Below are positions 37,311 to 48,516 of a DNA stretch of 64,000 bases, one piece after another. The stretch's first letter is position 1; the number at the start of each line of letters is the position of its first letter. The notes beneath the pieces were generated by a model. The model worked only from the letters and a program-made list of their open reading frames with translations. It was not told where the DNA came from and searched no databases. The DNA lies in the NCBI GenBank assembly GCA_905221295.1, contig CAJNCP010000005.1:1-64000 (forward strand), in the 5' to 3' direction. Made by a program: the position numbers and the translations under genes. Origin of the DNA: a bacterium (GTDB lineage: Bacteria > Bacillota > Bacilli > Lactobacillales > Streptococcaceae).

Positions 37311-37637
37311 TTATCCCTCTCTTTCTTTTAAATATTTTTCAATTTGTGTAATCTCTTTATTGAAATTGTCATTCAATAATTTTTTTATTTCTGAGAGAGA
37401 TTCCTGTAATGTTTTATAATTTTCAAAACTAACTTCTTCATTTGTATTTATATATTTTGCTATTTGGTTAATATTTGTTCCAATCTTATTGATTTCAGTT
37501 TTTAATTTCAATAGTTCTGAATGATCTATTGTAATCACTTCACAAGCAAGAAACATATATCTAGCATATGTATTAAAGTTATTGAAATTATGTTTCTTCA
37601 TTCGAGCATTAATTAACTCATTTTCTTTAGGCGTCAC
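37311..37637 (-). CDS. MobC-like relaxosome accessory protein
   Basis: A 108-residue protein with VTPKENELINARMKKHN and, near residue 45, LKTEINKIGTNINQIAKYIN, the MobC/relaxosome hallmark, and a helical Lys/Glu tail. It lies 6 bp before the relaxase fragment, the usual mobC-mobA order. The only start is a GTG without a strong ribosome site. The frame extends upstream to a TAG through RKVQRKFR, which normally belongs to the protein, so the 5' end may be eroded. Confidence 0.7.
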   Translation of the reverse strand: MTPKENELINARMKKHNFNNFNTYARYMFLACEVITIDHSELLKLKTEINKIGTNINQIAKYINTNEEVSFENYKTLQESLSEIKKLLNDNFNKEITQIEKYLKEREG

Positions 37638-37758
37638 ACGAAATTTTCTCTGTACTTTTCTATAAAGCTTCTGCTAATCACTCAGCTATATTTAAAAGAT
37701 TTATCCTGCCCCCCAATATTTATAATTTGATATTTAGGAGCAGGTAAATCTTTTAAAT

Positions 37759-38058
37759 TTATTTTTGGGTATCCCCAAACCCCTTATTAAATTGTTTAAT
37801 CATTATTTCAACATTTTCGACAATATCATTTTTAATATACTGATATTCTTCTTCTGAAATATTTTCAAGAAAAGCAATTGTTTCCTTATAATCTTTATAT
37901 AAACCTTCATTTATATATTTAAGATTATCAGCCTGTTCATCTAAAATAGAAATTGCCTCTCTTTTGTTAGCTTCAATGAATCTTTCGTTTCTTGTATAAA
38001 GTCCCATTTCATAAAAAAATAGATTAAATAATAAAGTTACTTCAATTGTATCATTCAT
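37759..38058 (-). CDS. Small acidic island protein, unknown
   Basis: A 99-residue, mostly helical, acidic protein (MNDTIEVTLLFNLFFYEMGL at the N-terminus, then Glu- and Asp-rich). GGAGG lies 8 nt before the ATG, the best ribosome site in the island. It is 64 bp downstream of the giant gene on the same strand. No family recognised; a partner or antitoxin-like role for the giant protein is only a guess from position. Confidence 0.6.
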   Translation of the reverse strand: MNDTIEVTLLFNLFFYEMGLYTRNERFIEANKREAISILDEQADNLKYINEGLYKDYKETIAFLENISEEEYQYIKNDIVENVEIMIKQFNKGFGDTQK

Positions 38059-38122
38059 TTTTTATTCCTCCGTTTGTTTTTTCTTGATATAAATCCATCA
38101 GATAATTGAGCGACAATATCAT

Positions 38123-41100
38123 TTATAGATTCGCTTCTTTGTCGCTCGATAGTTCTTTTTTGGGAGATTGACTTCTCTCTTCTGATTGTATCACTTTTTC
38201 AGATTTCAATCTATTAATTTTCTCTTCAAAAGCATTTTTTGTTATTCCTTTAGTTTTGTTTTTTTCAAGTACGGAATCTATTTTTGCAATAAGGATTTCT
38301 GATTCTTCTTGAATGACATTCATTTGTTCTTCAAGGTCTTTCAATCCTTCTTTATCTTCTGTCCAGGAAGCAAGATAACCAAAAGTATATTCACTTGTAT
38401 CGATTCCATAGTGGGTTGAAACTACAAATGCAACAGATTCTGCTTGAAGTTCTCTCTCACTTCGTGATAGAGGATTGTCAAGAATTTTTTCGATAGAATG
38501 TAATTCTGAATGTGCCATTTCATGAATAATAGTTTTTAATGTTTGTTTTTCAGACATACCTGTTTGAATAACAATTTCATTGTTTTGTCTACTGTAATAT
38601 CCTCCTGATCCTGTTCCAATGTCTTCAAATCTAATTGGAACTCCATTTTTTTCTGAGACTTCTTTCATAGATTTGTATAACACAGCATAATCTTTAAAAG
38701 TACCTTTTAATTCGTAAACAGGCTTAGGAAGCTCTCTTCCACTTGTTTGTGAAATATCGAATACTGGAACGGTTTTATACTTTCTAATTATTTCTACATT
38801 ACCATCTTTGTCAAGAATTGGTTGATTTGTGATTGGATCTCTTTTTTTAATAGGAACTGGAGCCAAAATTTGTAAAGGTTCTTCTCCTTCATTTACCTTT
38901 CTTCCAAAATCATATAGCCATTTAGTATAAGAGGCAACTAAAGTTGCTTTTGGATTTTGTTTTAAAATTAATTCGATATTTCTAGGTGAGTAGCGGTGAA
39001 ATTTACTCATTGCGGTTAGATATTCTTTATAAGTATCAGATTCGAAATAATCTTTTATTCCATCTTTTAAAACATTGTATAATTCTTTTGGATTTTTCAT
39101 ATCAATTATTTCTGAAAGACTTTTTACTTGTTCTTTTTGGGGATGATTACTATCTATAGGATTGGAACCAAAACTAATTTCTTCATGATCCGATTTCCCA
39201 TCACCATCAGTATCAGGACTGTAAGGATTTGTTCCCTGATTTCTCTCAACCGCATCAGGAATTCCATCACCATCAGTATCAATAGAAAGTTCTTCTTTCT
39301 TTGCTTCAGCTATTTTTTTATCTTCATTTTCTTTACGGATTCGTTCTATTTTTTCTAAAAATATTGCTTCTTTTTCCATTCCTATCCCTTCATATTTAAC
39401 AGTATTGTTCTCAAAAGTATTTATACTTTGAATAATGTCTTGAGAAGCTTCCTTCTGCTTCTTTTCTTTTAAGATAGATAACATCTCCTCACCACCATCT
39501 TTAACATATTCTTCATTGATAGATAGTTTATCAAAGTGCCCATCACGTTCACGGAAGACTCCAAGAATAATCTTCTTATTAGCTTGTTCTAATTCTTTAG
39601 TTAGTATTCTTCTTGTTTTAAACACAGAAACCGGAAGAAGTCCATTTTCTTCAGTAGCTCTAAAAAGAATCATAATATCTTTATCATCAGCTTTTATCAG
39701 ACCATCAAAGCGTCCTTGATATCTAGGTATATCTTGTAGTTGGCTAAAGTAAAAGGAACTTGCTTTGGTAACAACTTCTAAATCGGTTAAAATTTTTATT
39801 TTATCTAAGAAAAAATCATTGTTACTTAAACGAATATCTTCGTAGCTAAGTTCTCCGCCTTTAGCAAAATCGTAAAGAATTTGTTCAGGAGGTGTTCTTT
39901 TATTTACAATTTTTAAGCCTGTCAAGTGCATAAAGTTCTTTTCTAAGAAGTTGACTGTCACAATATTTCCATCAGAAGTAAAATAGTTTATTTTACTATT
40001 CGCTAAATTATCTCTATAAAATTGAGCCGCTTTCTGAATATCATGCCCCCTCCTATTTAATTTATTCAAATCGTATTCATCGATAGAATGGTCTATGCTT
40101 GTCTTAGTTGACTTAAATCCTCCTTTTATGGTAAAATTTAAATGTTGAGAGGATAATGTAGGGCGACTGGTAACAGAGCGTTCAAAGGTACTTGTTTCAA
40201 GTACGGGTGAGGTGCTACCTTCAGCTTCGGACTGTAAATAACCCTTGTACTGATAAGTCCTCTCAATTTTTTGTTGCTCTGAATCTGAAACAATCTCTTG
40301 ACTTCGATTAAGAGGTTTTTCTTTTAGATGATTATTATCTATAGGATTATCTATAGGACGGGAACCAAAACTATGCTCTTCATGATTTGATTTCCTATCA
40401 CCATCAGTATCACGAGTAGCTTCTTCTTTAGTTGCTTCAGCTATTTTTTTAGCTTCTTCATTTTTTAAGATGGATAACAGTTCCTCACCCCCATCTTTGA
40501 CATATTCTTCATTAATAGAGAGTTTATCAATGTGTCCTTTTCGTTCACGAAAAACACCAAGGATAATTTTCTCATTTCCCTCTAGTTCATAGGACATATT
40601 TTTGCTAACTTTCATAACTGAAGTAGGAACTCCAACACCATCAATGTCTCTCAATGCAAGTAATAAGCTTTTATCTTTAGCTATGATTGCTTGAGATAAA
40701 TTAATTCTGTTAAATTTTTCAATTTGATATAAATTATCAAAATAGAAAGAACTTGCATCAATAACCGCTTCAAAGTCAGATAACACTTGCAATTTCTTAA
40801 ATGCTGCTCCCCGATTAGCAATCATAATATGATCAAACTCTCCTTTACCTTCGACAAAGTCAAGTAATGATTTCTCCGAGGATTGATTTTCTTTTACTGG
40901 TGCTATTCCGGTAAGATGCATAAAATTTTCTTTCTTAAAAAAGACAGAAACCATTTTAATTTCATCTTCTTCTTTGAAAAAATATGATACCTTGCTATCT
41001 GCCACTGTATTTAAATACCAGATAGCAGTTTGTTGTAACTGTGGTGCATATCTATTTAACTTACGTAATTCATTTGCATTAATTGGGTGATAATTAGGTT

Positions 41101-42178
41101 TATAAATTGACTTTTCTTCGTCTAATATGGTAAAATGAAGCGAAGATTGAGACTGAGTTTGGTTCGGTGACGAGCCATTCAAAGGTTGCGATTTATTCGC
41201 TTCAGGTAGAGGTGCTGCCTTCTGAGAATTCTCAGAAAAATCCCCGACTACGTTCTCAATCTTTTTTATTTGCCCTTGAGAGTTATCGAGGGCCTTTTCT
41301 TCGCTCATTTTTAAGTAATCATTCCAAGCCATTTTTTCTATTCCTGCCCCATCATATTTAACAGTATTATTCTCAAAAGTATTTGTTGTTTGATTAGCTC
41401 CTTGAGAAACGTCCCTCTTGTTTTCTTTTAAGATAGATAACATTTGCGCTCCATCATCCTTAATATAATTATTGTTGATAGATATTTTATGAATCTCACC
41501 ATCCTTTTCTTGGAATATACCTAAAATTACATTTTGATGAAGAGAATTTTTAATTTGAACTCGGAATTCATCAGTCAATTTCATCAAAGAGGCTGGATAA
41601 ATATTTTCGTTATTATAAGAAAAAGCTAACAGAATATTTTTGGCGTCCGACTGAATAGCTTGGGTCATAGATAGAGAGTTCAGTTTTGGAATGTCATCAA
41701 CCTGATCAACCTGATGAAAAAGAAATGACTCTGTTTCTAATATTGATTTCAAATGAGGAAGAACCTTGATTTTTTGGAAGGTTGCTCCTTTATTGCTAAC
41801 CAAAATATTATCATATTCCCCTCTGCCTTCTGCAAAATCATGAAGTGTTTTAATAGCTGTCTGCTCAACTTTTATCGGAAATAATCCTGTCAGATGCATA
41901 AAGTGGTACTGTTTGAAGTCAATATTAATATTGTATTGCTTATTATCCTGCAAATAAAAATAATGAATTGTAGTATCAGATAAATTATCTAAGTACCATT
42001 GGGCAGCATTCTGGATAATATCAGTATGGTGGTTCAGTTTGTTCAATTCTTCGGGTTTAATAGGATGATAATTCTGCTTATAAATTGACTTTTGGGGATT
42101 TTTTATGGTAAAATGTAGTGAAGAATGAGATTCGGTCTGACTTGGTGACAGGTCTTTCAAAGGTTGTGATTCAATCAC
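38123..42178 (-). CDS. Giant polyvalent-type protein: 3 x PBECR4-like, TSP3 repeats, HExxH protease
   Basis: 1351 residues from a GTG. Three copies of a 230-residue domain lie at about 20-251, 345-572 and 678-904, each with a YHPI/LNKLN start, an FMHLTG motif (93-98, 419-424, 749-754) and an LSILK end. This fits PBECR4, a predicted nuclease domain of phage and conjugative-element polyvalent proteins, by motif memory only. Acidic DTDGDGIPD and DTDGDGKSDHEE repeats (about 967-1010, a partial copy at 590-612) are thrombospondin type-3-like calcium loops. The C-terminus (about 1030-1290) resembles ArdC/LtrC proteins with HEMAH (1219-1223) as zinc site. The GTG has no ribosome site; the true start is probably ATG 42366, broken by a frameshift. 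Confidence 0.75.
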   Translation of the reverse strand: MIESQPLKDLSPSQTESHSSLHFTIKNPQKSIYKQNYHPIKPEELNKLNHHTDIIQNAAQWYLDNLSDTTIHYFYLQDNKQYNINIDFKQYHFMHLTGLFPIKVEQTAIKTLHDFAEGRGEYDNILVSNKGATFQKIKVLPHLKSILETESFLFHQVDQVDDIPKLNSLSMTQAIQSDAKNILLAFSYNNENIYPASLMKLTDEFRVQIKNSLHQNVILGIFQEKDGEIHKISINNNYIKDDGAQMLSILKENKRDVSQGANQTTNTFENNTVKYDGAGIEKMAWNDYLKMSEEKALDNSQGQIKKIENVVGDFSENSQKAAPLPEANKSQPLNGSSPNQTQSQSSLHFTILDEEKSIYKPNYHPINANELRKLNRYAPQLQQTAIWYLNTVADSKVSYFFKEEDEIKMVSVFFKKENFMHLTGIAPVKENQSSEKSLLDFVEGKGEFDHIMIANRGAAFKKLQVLSDFEAVIDASSFYFDNLYQIEKFNRINLSQAIIAKDKSLLLALRDIDGVGVPTSVMKVSKNMSYELEGNEKIILGVFRERKGHIDKLSINEEYVKDGGEELLSILKNEEAKKIAEATKEEATRDTDGDRKSNHEEHSFGSRPIDNPIDNNHLKEKPLNRSQEIVSDSEQQKIERTYQYKGYLQSEAEGSTSPVLETSTFERSVTSRPTLSSQHLNFTIKGGFKSTKTSIDHSIDEYDLNKLNRRGHDIQKAAQFYRDNLANSKINYFTSDGNIVTVNFLEKNFMHLTGLKIVNKRTPPEQILYDFAKGGELSYEDIRLSNNDFFLDKIKILTDLEVVTKASSFYFSQLQDIPRYQGRFDGLIKADDKDIMILFRATEENGLLPVSVFKTRRILTKELEQANKKIILGVFRERDGHFDKLSINEEYVKDGGEEMLSILKEKKQKEASQDIIQSINTFENNTVKYEGIGMEKEAIFLEKIERIRKENEDKKIAEAKKEELSIDTDGDGIPDAVERNQGTNPYSPDTDGDGKSDHEEISFGSNPIDSNHPQKEQVKSLSEIIDMKNPKELYNVLKDGIKDYFESDTYKEYLTAMSKFHRYSPRNIELILKQNPKATLVASYTKWLYDFGRKVNEGEEPLQILAPVPIKKRDPITNQPILDKDGNVEIIRKYKTVPVFDISQTSGRELPKPVYELKGTFKDYAVLYKSMKEVSEKNGVPIRFEDIGTGSGGYYSRQNNEIVIQTGMSEKQTLKTIIHEMAHSELHSIEKILDNPLSRSERELQAESVAFVVSTHYGIDTSEYTFGYLASWTEDKEGLKDLEEQMNVIQEESEILIAKIDSVLEKNKTKGITKNAFEEKINRLKSEKVIQSEERSQSPKKELSSDKEANL

Positions 42179-42222
42179 TTCAGGTAATGGTGCTGCCCCT
42201 TGAGCTTGCTCAGAAAGATCCC

Positions 42223-42366
42223 TTAATTTTGTCTCAGCCTTTTTGTTTGCTCTCGAGATTTCTCAAGAGCTTTTTCTTTTTTCAAAGATATCATTCTGCC
42301 CCAGCCATCTACACCAACGATTAATGAAACTAAAACTGTATTCTTCCTTAAATCTACTATCTCCAT
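42223..42366 (-). pseudogene. 5' end of the giant gene, frameshifted
   Basis: ATG at 42366 with AAAGGGGGAAT upstream opens a 47-codon frame (MEIVDLRKNT...) that ends in TAA. Its last part, ISLKKEKALEKSREQTK, continues in the +1 frame as KAETKLRDLSEQ into the giant protein. It parallels the internal linker YLKMSEEKALDNSQGQIKK. Adding one A to the A5 run (T run 42240-42244 on the plus strand) restores a 1414-residue protein. Confidence 0.75.
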
Positions 42367-42380
42367 AGATTCCCCCTTTA

Positions 42381-42409
42381 ATTATAACACCTAAGCGCAC
42401 TCCGACCAA
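42381..42409 (-). promoter_or_regulatory. Promoter of the giant island gene
   Basis: Minus strand TTGGTC (42404-42409), 17 bp, TATAAT (42381-42386), 14 bp before the ATG at 42366. Confidence 0.7.
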
Positions 42410-42464
42410 ATCCTACCTGTCTTTTTGCTCCTTCTTACCCTCCCTACTTTCTCATTTTCCGTCT

Positions 42465-42493
42465 TTTACTAATTTTTCATTTTGTGGTATAAT
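42465..42493 (+). promoter_or_regulatory. Promoter of rpoY-rnjA
   Basis: TTTACT (42465-42470), 17 bp, TATAAT (42488-42493). The leader to rpoY is about 105 nt. Confidence 0.75.
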
Positions 42494-42603
42494 TGAAATA
42501 ATTGTAACGAATCAAGGTCAATCTAGACACAAAATGGAATGAAATCAAGCAAATCTCTGCTAAAAGTTTGGAATAAGCTGACCTGTAAATAGAAAGGAAC
42601 TAT

Positions 42604-42837
42604 ATGATTTACAAAGTTTTTTATCAAGAAACAAAAGAACGTAGCCCACGTCGTGAAACAACACGCTCACTTTACCTAGACATCGATGCCAACTCAGAAC
42701 TTGAGGGGCGTATCGCTGCTCGCCAACTTGTCGAAGAAAACCGCCCAGAGTACAATATCGAATTTATCGAACTCTTGTCTGACAAATTGCTAGATTACGA
42801 GAAAGAAACTGGCGCTTTCGAGATTACGGAGTTCTAA
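42604..42837 (+). CDS. rpoY: RNA polymerase epsilon subunit
   Basis: A 77-residue protein, [20 protein letters not shown], of the family first known as DUF1447 and since named RpoY/epsilon, which binds RNA polymerase in Firmicutes. Length and sequence fit well. rnjA begins 1 bp after its stop, the standard arrangement. GAAAGGAAC is the ribosome site. Confidence 0.93.
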   Translation: MIYKVFYQETKERSPRRETTRSLYLDIDANSELEGRIAARQLVEENRPEYNIEFIELLSDKLLDYEKETGAFEITEF

Positions 42838-42838
42838 T

Positions 42839-44521
42839 ATGGCCTACACTCTTAAACCTGAAGAAGTCGGCGTTTTTGCCATCGGTGGTCTGGGAGAAAT
42901 CGGGAAAAACACTTACGGAATTGAATACCAAGACGAGATTATCATCGTCGATGCTGGGATTAAATTCCCAGAAGATGACTTGCTGGGTATCGACTACGTT
43001 ATCCCTGACTACTCTTACATCGTGGACAATATCGACCGCGTCAAGGCTGTTTTGATTACACACGGACACGAAGACCACATCGGTGGGATTCCTTTCCTAC
43101 TCAAGCAAGCAAATGTCCCTATCTACGCTGGACCACTTGCCCTGGCTTTGATCCGTGGAAAACTCGAAGAACACGGCCTCTTGCGCAACGCCAAGCTTTA
43201 CGAAATCAACCACAACACTGAGTTGACCTTTAAAAATCTCAAGGCAACTTTCTTTAGAACCACCCACTCTATTCCAGAGCCTTTGGGAATTGTCATTCAT
43301 ACCCCGCAAGGAAAAATCGTCTGTACGGGTGACTTTAAGTTTGACTTTACTCCAGTTGGGGAACCTGCAGACTTGCACCGGATGGCAGCCCTTGGTGAAG
43401 AAGGCGTGCTCTGCCTCCTGTCTGACTCGACAAATGCAGAAGTGCCAACCTTTACCAACTCTGAAAAAGTCGTTGGTCAGTCCATCATGAAGATTATCCA
43501 AGGCATTGAAGGACGCATCATCTTCGCATCCTTTGCCTCAAATATCTTCCGTCTCCAGCAAGCAACGGATGCTGCTGTTAAAACTGGACGCAAGATTGCT
43601 GTCTTTGGACGTTCGATGGAAAAAGCCATTGTCAACGGTATCGAGCTTGGCTACATCAAAGCTCCTAAGGGAACCTTTATCGAGCCAAATGAAATCAAAG
43701 ACTACCCTGCAGGCGAGATTCTAATCCTCTGTACAGGTAGTCAGGGTGAGCCGATGGCAGCCCTCTCTCGTATCGCCAATGGAACCCACCGTCAGGTGCA
43801 ACTCCAACCCGGCGATACTGTTATCTTCTCTTCTAGCCCAATCCCTGGAAATACCACTAGCGTCAACAAATTGATTAACACTATTTCTGAAGCTGGTGTC
43901 GAAGTTATCCACGGTAAAGTGAACAATATCCATACATCTGGACACGGTGGTCAGCAAGAGCAAAAACTCATGCTCCGCTTGATCAAGCCCAAATACTTCA
44001 TGCCTGTCCATGGTGAATACCGTATGCAGAAAGTCCATGCTGGACTAGCGGTGGATACTGGTGTCGAGAAGGACAACATCTTTATCATGAGCAATGGTGA
44101 TGTGCTTGCCCTTACTGCTAACTCTGCTCGTATCGCAGGTCACTTCAATGCCCAAGATATCTATGTCGATGGAAATCGTATCGGTGAAATCGGTGCGGCT
44201 GTCCTCAAAGACCGTCGTGATCTATCTGAAGACGGTGTCGTACTTGCAGTCGCAACTGTTGACTTCAAATCTAAAATGATTTTGTCTGGTCCAGACATCC
44301 TCAGCCGAGGCTTTGTCTACATGCGAGAATCTGGAGACTTGATTCGCCAAAGTCAGCGCATCCTCTTCAATGCTATTCGTATCGCACTGAAGAACAAAGA
44401 TGCTAGCGTGCAATCTGTCAATGGTGCCATTGTCAACGCCATTCGTCCTTTCCTCTATGAAAACACAGAACGTGAACCGATCATCATCCCGATGATCCTC
44501 ACACCAGATGAAGAAGAATAA
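42839..44521 (+). CDS. rnjA: Ribonuclease J1
   Basis: A 560-residue metallo-beta-lactamase/beta-CASP RNase. Metal ligands are in [12 protein letters not shown] near residue 72, the beta-CASP region follows ([13 protein letters not shown] near residue 368), and MPVHGEYRM carries another ligand. It performs endo- and 5'-exonucleolytic RNA processing. It is cotranscribed with rpoY. Residues and length fit RNase J1 rather than J2, which usually lacks the full metal site. Confidence 0.95.
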   Translation: MAYTLKPEEVGVFAIGGLGEIGKNTYGIEYQDEIIIVDAGIKFPEDDLLGIDYVIPDYSYIVDNIDRVKAVLITHGHEDHIGGIPFLLKQANVPIYAGPLALALIRGKLEEHGLLRNAKLYEINHNTELTFKNLKATFFRTTHSIPEPLGIVIHTPQGKIVCTGDFKFDFTPVGEPADLHRMAALGEEGVLCLLSDSTNAEVPTFTNSEKVVGQSIMKIIQGIEGRIIFASFASNIFRLQQATDAAVKTGRKIAVFGRSMEKAIVNGIELGYIKAPKGTFIEPNEIKDYPAGEILILCTGSQGEPMAALSRIANGTHRQVQLQPGDTVIFSSSPIPGNTTSVNKLINTISEAGVEVIHGKVNNIHTSGHGGQQEQKLMLRLIKPKYFMPVHGEYRMQKVHAGLAVDTGVEKDNIFIMSNGDVLALTANSARIAGHFNAQDIYVDGNRIGEIGAAVLKDRRDLSEDGVVLAVATVDFKSKMILSGPDILSRGFVYMRESGDLIRQSQRILFNAIRIALKNKDASVQSVNGAIVNAIRPFLYENTEREPIIIPMILTPDEEE

Positions 44522-44524
44522 GTC

Positions 44525-44560
44525 AACAAAACAGCCCCGTCTTCGGAGCTGTTTTTTCTA
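44525..44560. terminator. Bidirectional terminator between rnjA and mnmG
   Basis: AAACAGCCCCG-TCT-TCGGAGCTGTTT with A and T tracts on both sides, serving two convergent genes. Confidence 0.87.
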
Positions 44561-46471
44561 TGCTTTCTTTTCTTGATTTTTAGAAATACTACGATTTTTA
44601 CCTTCAAGATAGACCATCAAAATAGAAATATCTGCTGGGTTTACTCCCGAAATACGGCTGGCTTGGCCGATAGTTTCTGGATTGATGAGTTTGAACTTCT
44701 GACGGGCTTCTGTCGCAATCGAGTCAATATCATCCCAGTCGATATTGGCTGGAATGCGTTTTTCTTCCATGCGTTTCATCTTGGCAACCTGATCCATGGC
44801 TTTGGAAATATAGCCTTCGTACTTGATCTCTGTTTCAATCAATTCGATAATCTTGTCATCCAAGTCCTCTGCTGCAGGTCCGATGAAAGCCACCACATCC
44901 TGGTAAGAAACTTCTGGACGGCGAAGGAATTCCTTGGCTGTCACCGCATCTGTCAACGGCTTGAAGCCCATCTTCTCAACCTTAGCATTTGTTTCTTTAA
45001 CCGGCTTGAGTTTGATGCTATCTAGGCGTTTCATCTCATTGTCAAATTGATTTTTCTTGATTTCAAAACGAGCCCAGCGTTCATCATCCACAAGGCCAAT
45101 CTCTCGACCCATCTCGGTCAAACGCATATCGGCATTGTCATGACGGAGGATGAGACGGTATTCAGCACGACTGGTCAAGAGACGGTAAGGTTCAATGGTA
45201 CCCTTGGTCACCAAATCGTCAATCATCACCCCGATATAACCGTCACTACGCTTCAAAATCAACTCAGGCTTGCCTTGGATTTTCAGAGCCGCATTGATAC
45301 CCGCGATAATCCCTTGACCAGCAGCTTCTTCGTAACCTGATGTCCCATTTGTCTGACCAGCAGTAAAGAGTCCTGAGATTTTCTTGGTTTCAAGTGTCGC
45401 ACGCAACTGGTGAGGCAAGACCATGTCATACTCAATGGCGTAACCTGTTCGCATCATTTCAGCATTTTCCAAACCTTTGATGGAATGCACCAGCTCGCGC
45501 TGTACATCCTCAGGCAGACTGGTTGAGAGACCTTGGACATAGACTTCCTCTGTATTGCGCCCTTCTGGCTCAAGGAAAAGTTGGTGACGTTCCTTGTCTG
45601 CAAAGCGCACAATCTTGTCCTCAATCGACGGACAGTAACGAGGTCCCACTCCCTTGACCACACCTGTAAACATAGGCGCACGGTGGAGGTTGTTTTGGAT
45701 AATCTCATGACTGGTACCGTTGGTGTAGGTCAACCAGCATGGCACCTGGTCCTTGACATAGTCCTCATCACGTGAAGTGTAGGAGAAGTGATTTGGCGCT
45801 TCATCTCCTGGCTGAATCTCTGTCACATCGTAATTGATAGAGGAAGCCTTGACACGTGGAGGGGTTCCTGTCTTGAAACGACCAATTTCGAGTCCCAGTT
45901 CCTTGAGATTGTCAGCAAGGTTAATCGAAGCCAGACTGTGGTTAGGACCTGACGAATACTTGAGGTCTCCGATGATGATTTCCCCACGGAGTGCAGTCCC
46001 TGTCGTCACGATAACAGCTTTAGCAGCATATTCTTGATGAGTAGCTGTACGCACACCGACAACCTTACCATCTTCCACCAAAATCTCATCAATCATGGTT
46101 TGACGAAGGGTGAGATTCTCTTGATTTTCAACTGTCTTGCGCATTTCCTTAGAGTAAAGCTCTTTGTCAGCTTGCGCACGAAGGGCACGGACAGCTGGCC
46201 CCTTCCCTGTGTTGAGCATCTTCATCTGGATGTAAGTCTTGTCAATGGTTTTGGCCATCTCGCCACCGAGGGCATCGACTTCACGCACGACAATCCCCTT
46301 GGCAGAACCACCGATAGAGGGATTACATGGCATGAAAGCAAGCATTTCAATGTTGATGGTCGCAAGCAAGACCTTACAGCCCATACGGCTGGCAGCCAAG
46401 GAAGCCTCAACCCCAGCGTGTCCCGCACCGATTACAATAATATCGTATTCTTCCGTAAAATTATAAGTCAT
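44558..46471 (-). CDS. mnmG: tRNA uridine-34 modification enzyme MnmG (GidA)
   Basis: A 637-residue FAD enzyme that, with MnmE, puts carboxymethylaminomethyl on wobble U34. The FAD loop is [20 protein letters not shown] (residues 11-30), and [23 protein letters not shown] and the C-terminal MnmE-binding helices are present. It is the last gene of an mnmA-nudix-mnmG run, linking the two U34 pathways (2-thiolation and cmnm5). Confidence 0.96.
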   Translation of the reverse strand: MTYNFTEEYDIIVIGAGHAGVEASLAASRMGCKVLLATINIEMLAFMPCNPSIGGSAKGIVVREVDALGGEMAKTIDKTYIQMKMLNTGKGPAVRALRAQADKELYSKEMRKTVENQENLTLRQTMIDEILVEDGKVVGVRTATHQEYAAKAVIVTTGTALRGEIIIGDLKYSSGPNHSLASINLADNLKELGLEIGRFKTGTPPRVKASSINYDVTEIQPGDEAPNHFSYTSRDEDYVKDQVPCWLTYTNGTSHEIIQNNLHRAPMFTGVVKGVGPRYCPSIEDKIVRFADKERHQLFLEPEGRNTEEVYVQGLSTSLPEDVQRELVHSIKGLENAEMMRTGYAIEYDMVLPHQLRATLETKKISGLFTAGQTNGTSGYEEAAGQGIIAGINAALKIQGKPELILKRSDGYIGVMIDDLVTKGTIEPYRLLTSRAEYRLILRHDNADMRLTEMGREIGLVDDERWARFEIKKNQFDNEMKRLDSIKLKPVKETNAKVEKMGFKPLTDAVTAKEFLRRPEVSYQDVVAFIGPAAEDLDDKIIELIETEIKYEGYISKAMDQVAKMKRMEEKRIPANIDWDDIDSIATEARQKFKLINPETIGQASRISGVNPADISILMVYLEGKNRSISKNQEKKA

Positions 46472-46479
46472 TTTCTCTC

Positions 46480-46935
46480 CTATTCCTCAAGATGAATGTG
46501 TCTTAGTTGGCCGTCCCAGTCTAGTAGAGCTGTTTTTAAAAAGGCTGGAACTAGATTGATCCCCTCAAGCCTATCCAAGTCAATCCACTCACAGGGCTGC
46601 CTTTTCTCATCTTCCTGCATGGTCAACGGGGCATCCTCCAGCAAGTCTACCAAATAATGAAATTCGATGTTGTGATAGGAAACACCGTCTTGTTCAAAAC
46701 GATTCTCAACTACAAAGGCTAGTCGCCCAGCTTGAGCTTTGACACCTAGTTCTTCCCTCACTTCACGGACTACCGCTTCTTCCGTGCTTTCATTGACTTG
46801 GATCGCACCACCAATAGTGTAAAAGTAATCGCCTTCTTTTGTAACCAAAAGCTGATTATTTTGAACAATCAAGGCTGTCGCCCGAACACCAAAGACCGTG
46901 TTCCCCACTTTGGTCCGAAAGTCTTGTTGAGTCAT
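46480..46935 (-). CDS. Nudix hydrolase
   Basis: A 151-residue Nudix protein. The box G-x5-E-x7-REVREELGV is complete from about residue 45 ([20 protein letters not shown]), so it should be active on a nucleoside diphosphate derivative. The ATG at 46935 follows GGATAAAA. It sits between mnmA and mnmG, 9 bp before mnmG. The substrate is not readable; housecleaning of oxidised nucleotides is one possibility. Confidence 0.88.
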   Translation of the reverse strand: MTQQDFRTKVGNTVFGVRATALIVQNNQLLVTKEGDYFYTIGGAIQVNESTEEAVVREVREELGVKAQAGRLAFVVENRFEQDGVSYHNIEFHYLVDLLEDAPLTMQEDEKRQPCEWIDLDRLEGINLVPAFLKTALLDWDGQLRHIHLEE

Positions 46936-47075
46936 TTTTATCCTTTCCCTTAAACGACACAAAAACAGTCAAAACTCCAAAGAAGTGCAGGACAAAAAAG
47001 CCTGCAACATCCATGAGCTTTGACCATCATTTCTATTGCTTTTATTATTGTAGCAAATTGAGAAAATTTGTCAAT

Positions 47076-48381
<1,306 letters not shown>

Positions 48382-48383
48382 TC

Positions 48384-48422
48384 ACGATTGAAGGTCGTGT
48401 GTGCTTTAACGATTGAAGGTCG
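48384..48422. repeat. 14-bp direct repeat in the mnmA leader
   Basis: ACGATTGAAGGTCG occurs exactly twice (48384-48397 and 48409-48422), 25 bp apart, between the mnmA promoter and the RUP-like element. Confidence 0.8.
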
Positions 48423-48436
48423 CTTGAGCAGTATTC

Positions 48437-48465
48437 ATTATAACACGCTTAGTTGGAGAAGACAA
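48437..48465 (-). promoter_or_regulatory. Promoter of mnmA
   Basis: Minus strand TTGTCT (48460-48465), 17 bp, TATAAT (48437-48442). Confidence 0.75.
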
Positions 48466-48501
48466 GAAAGAGGCTGATAAATCATCTCAACCTCTCTTTC
48501 T
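48466..48501 (-). terminator. Terminator of the arginine operon
   Basis: GAAAGAGGCTGA..TCAACCTCTCTTTC stem, with TTGTCTT following on the minus strand. It abuts the -35 of mnmA. Confidence 0.78.
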
Positions 48502-48516
48502 TACTTTGCAAACGAA

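Noticed and set aside
40120..42120. Recurring ATGGTAAAAT on the plus strand resembling an array of extended -10 promoters
   Set aside because: Each lies at the same place in the minus-strand repeats and encodes the conserved FTI; the similarity comes from the protein repeat.
43097..43501. A 134-codon minus-strand frame inside rnjA
   Set aside because: Shadow of a conserved gene with no start signals.
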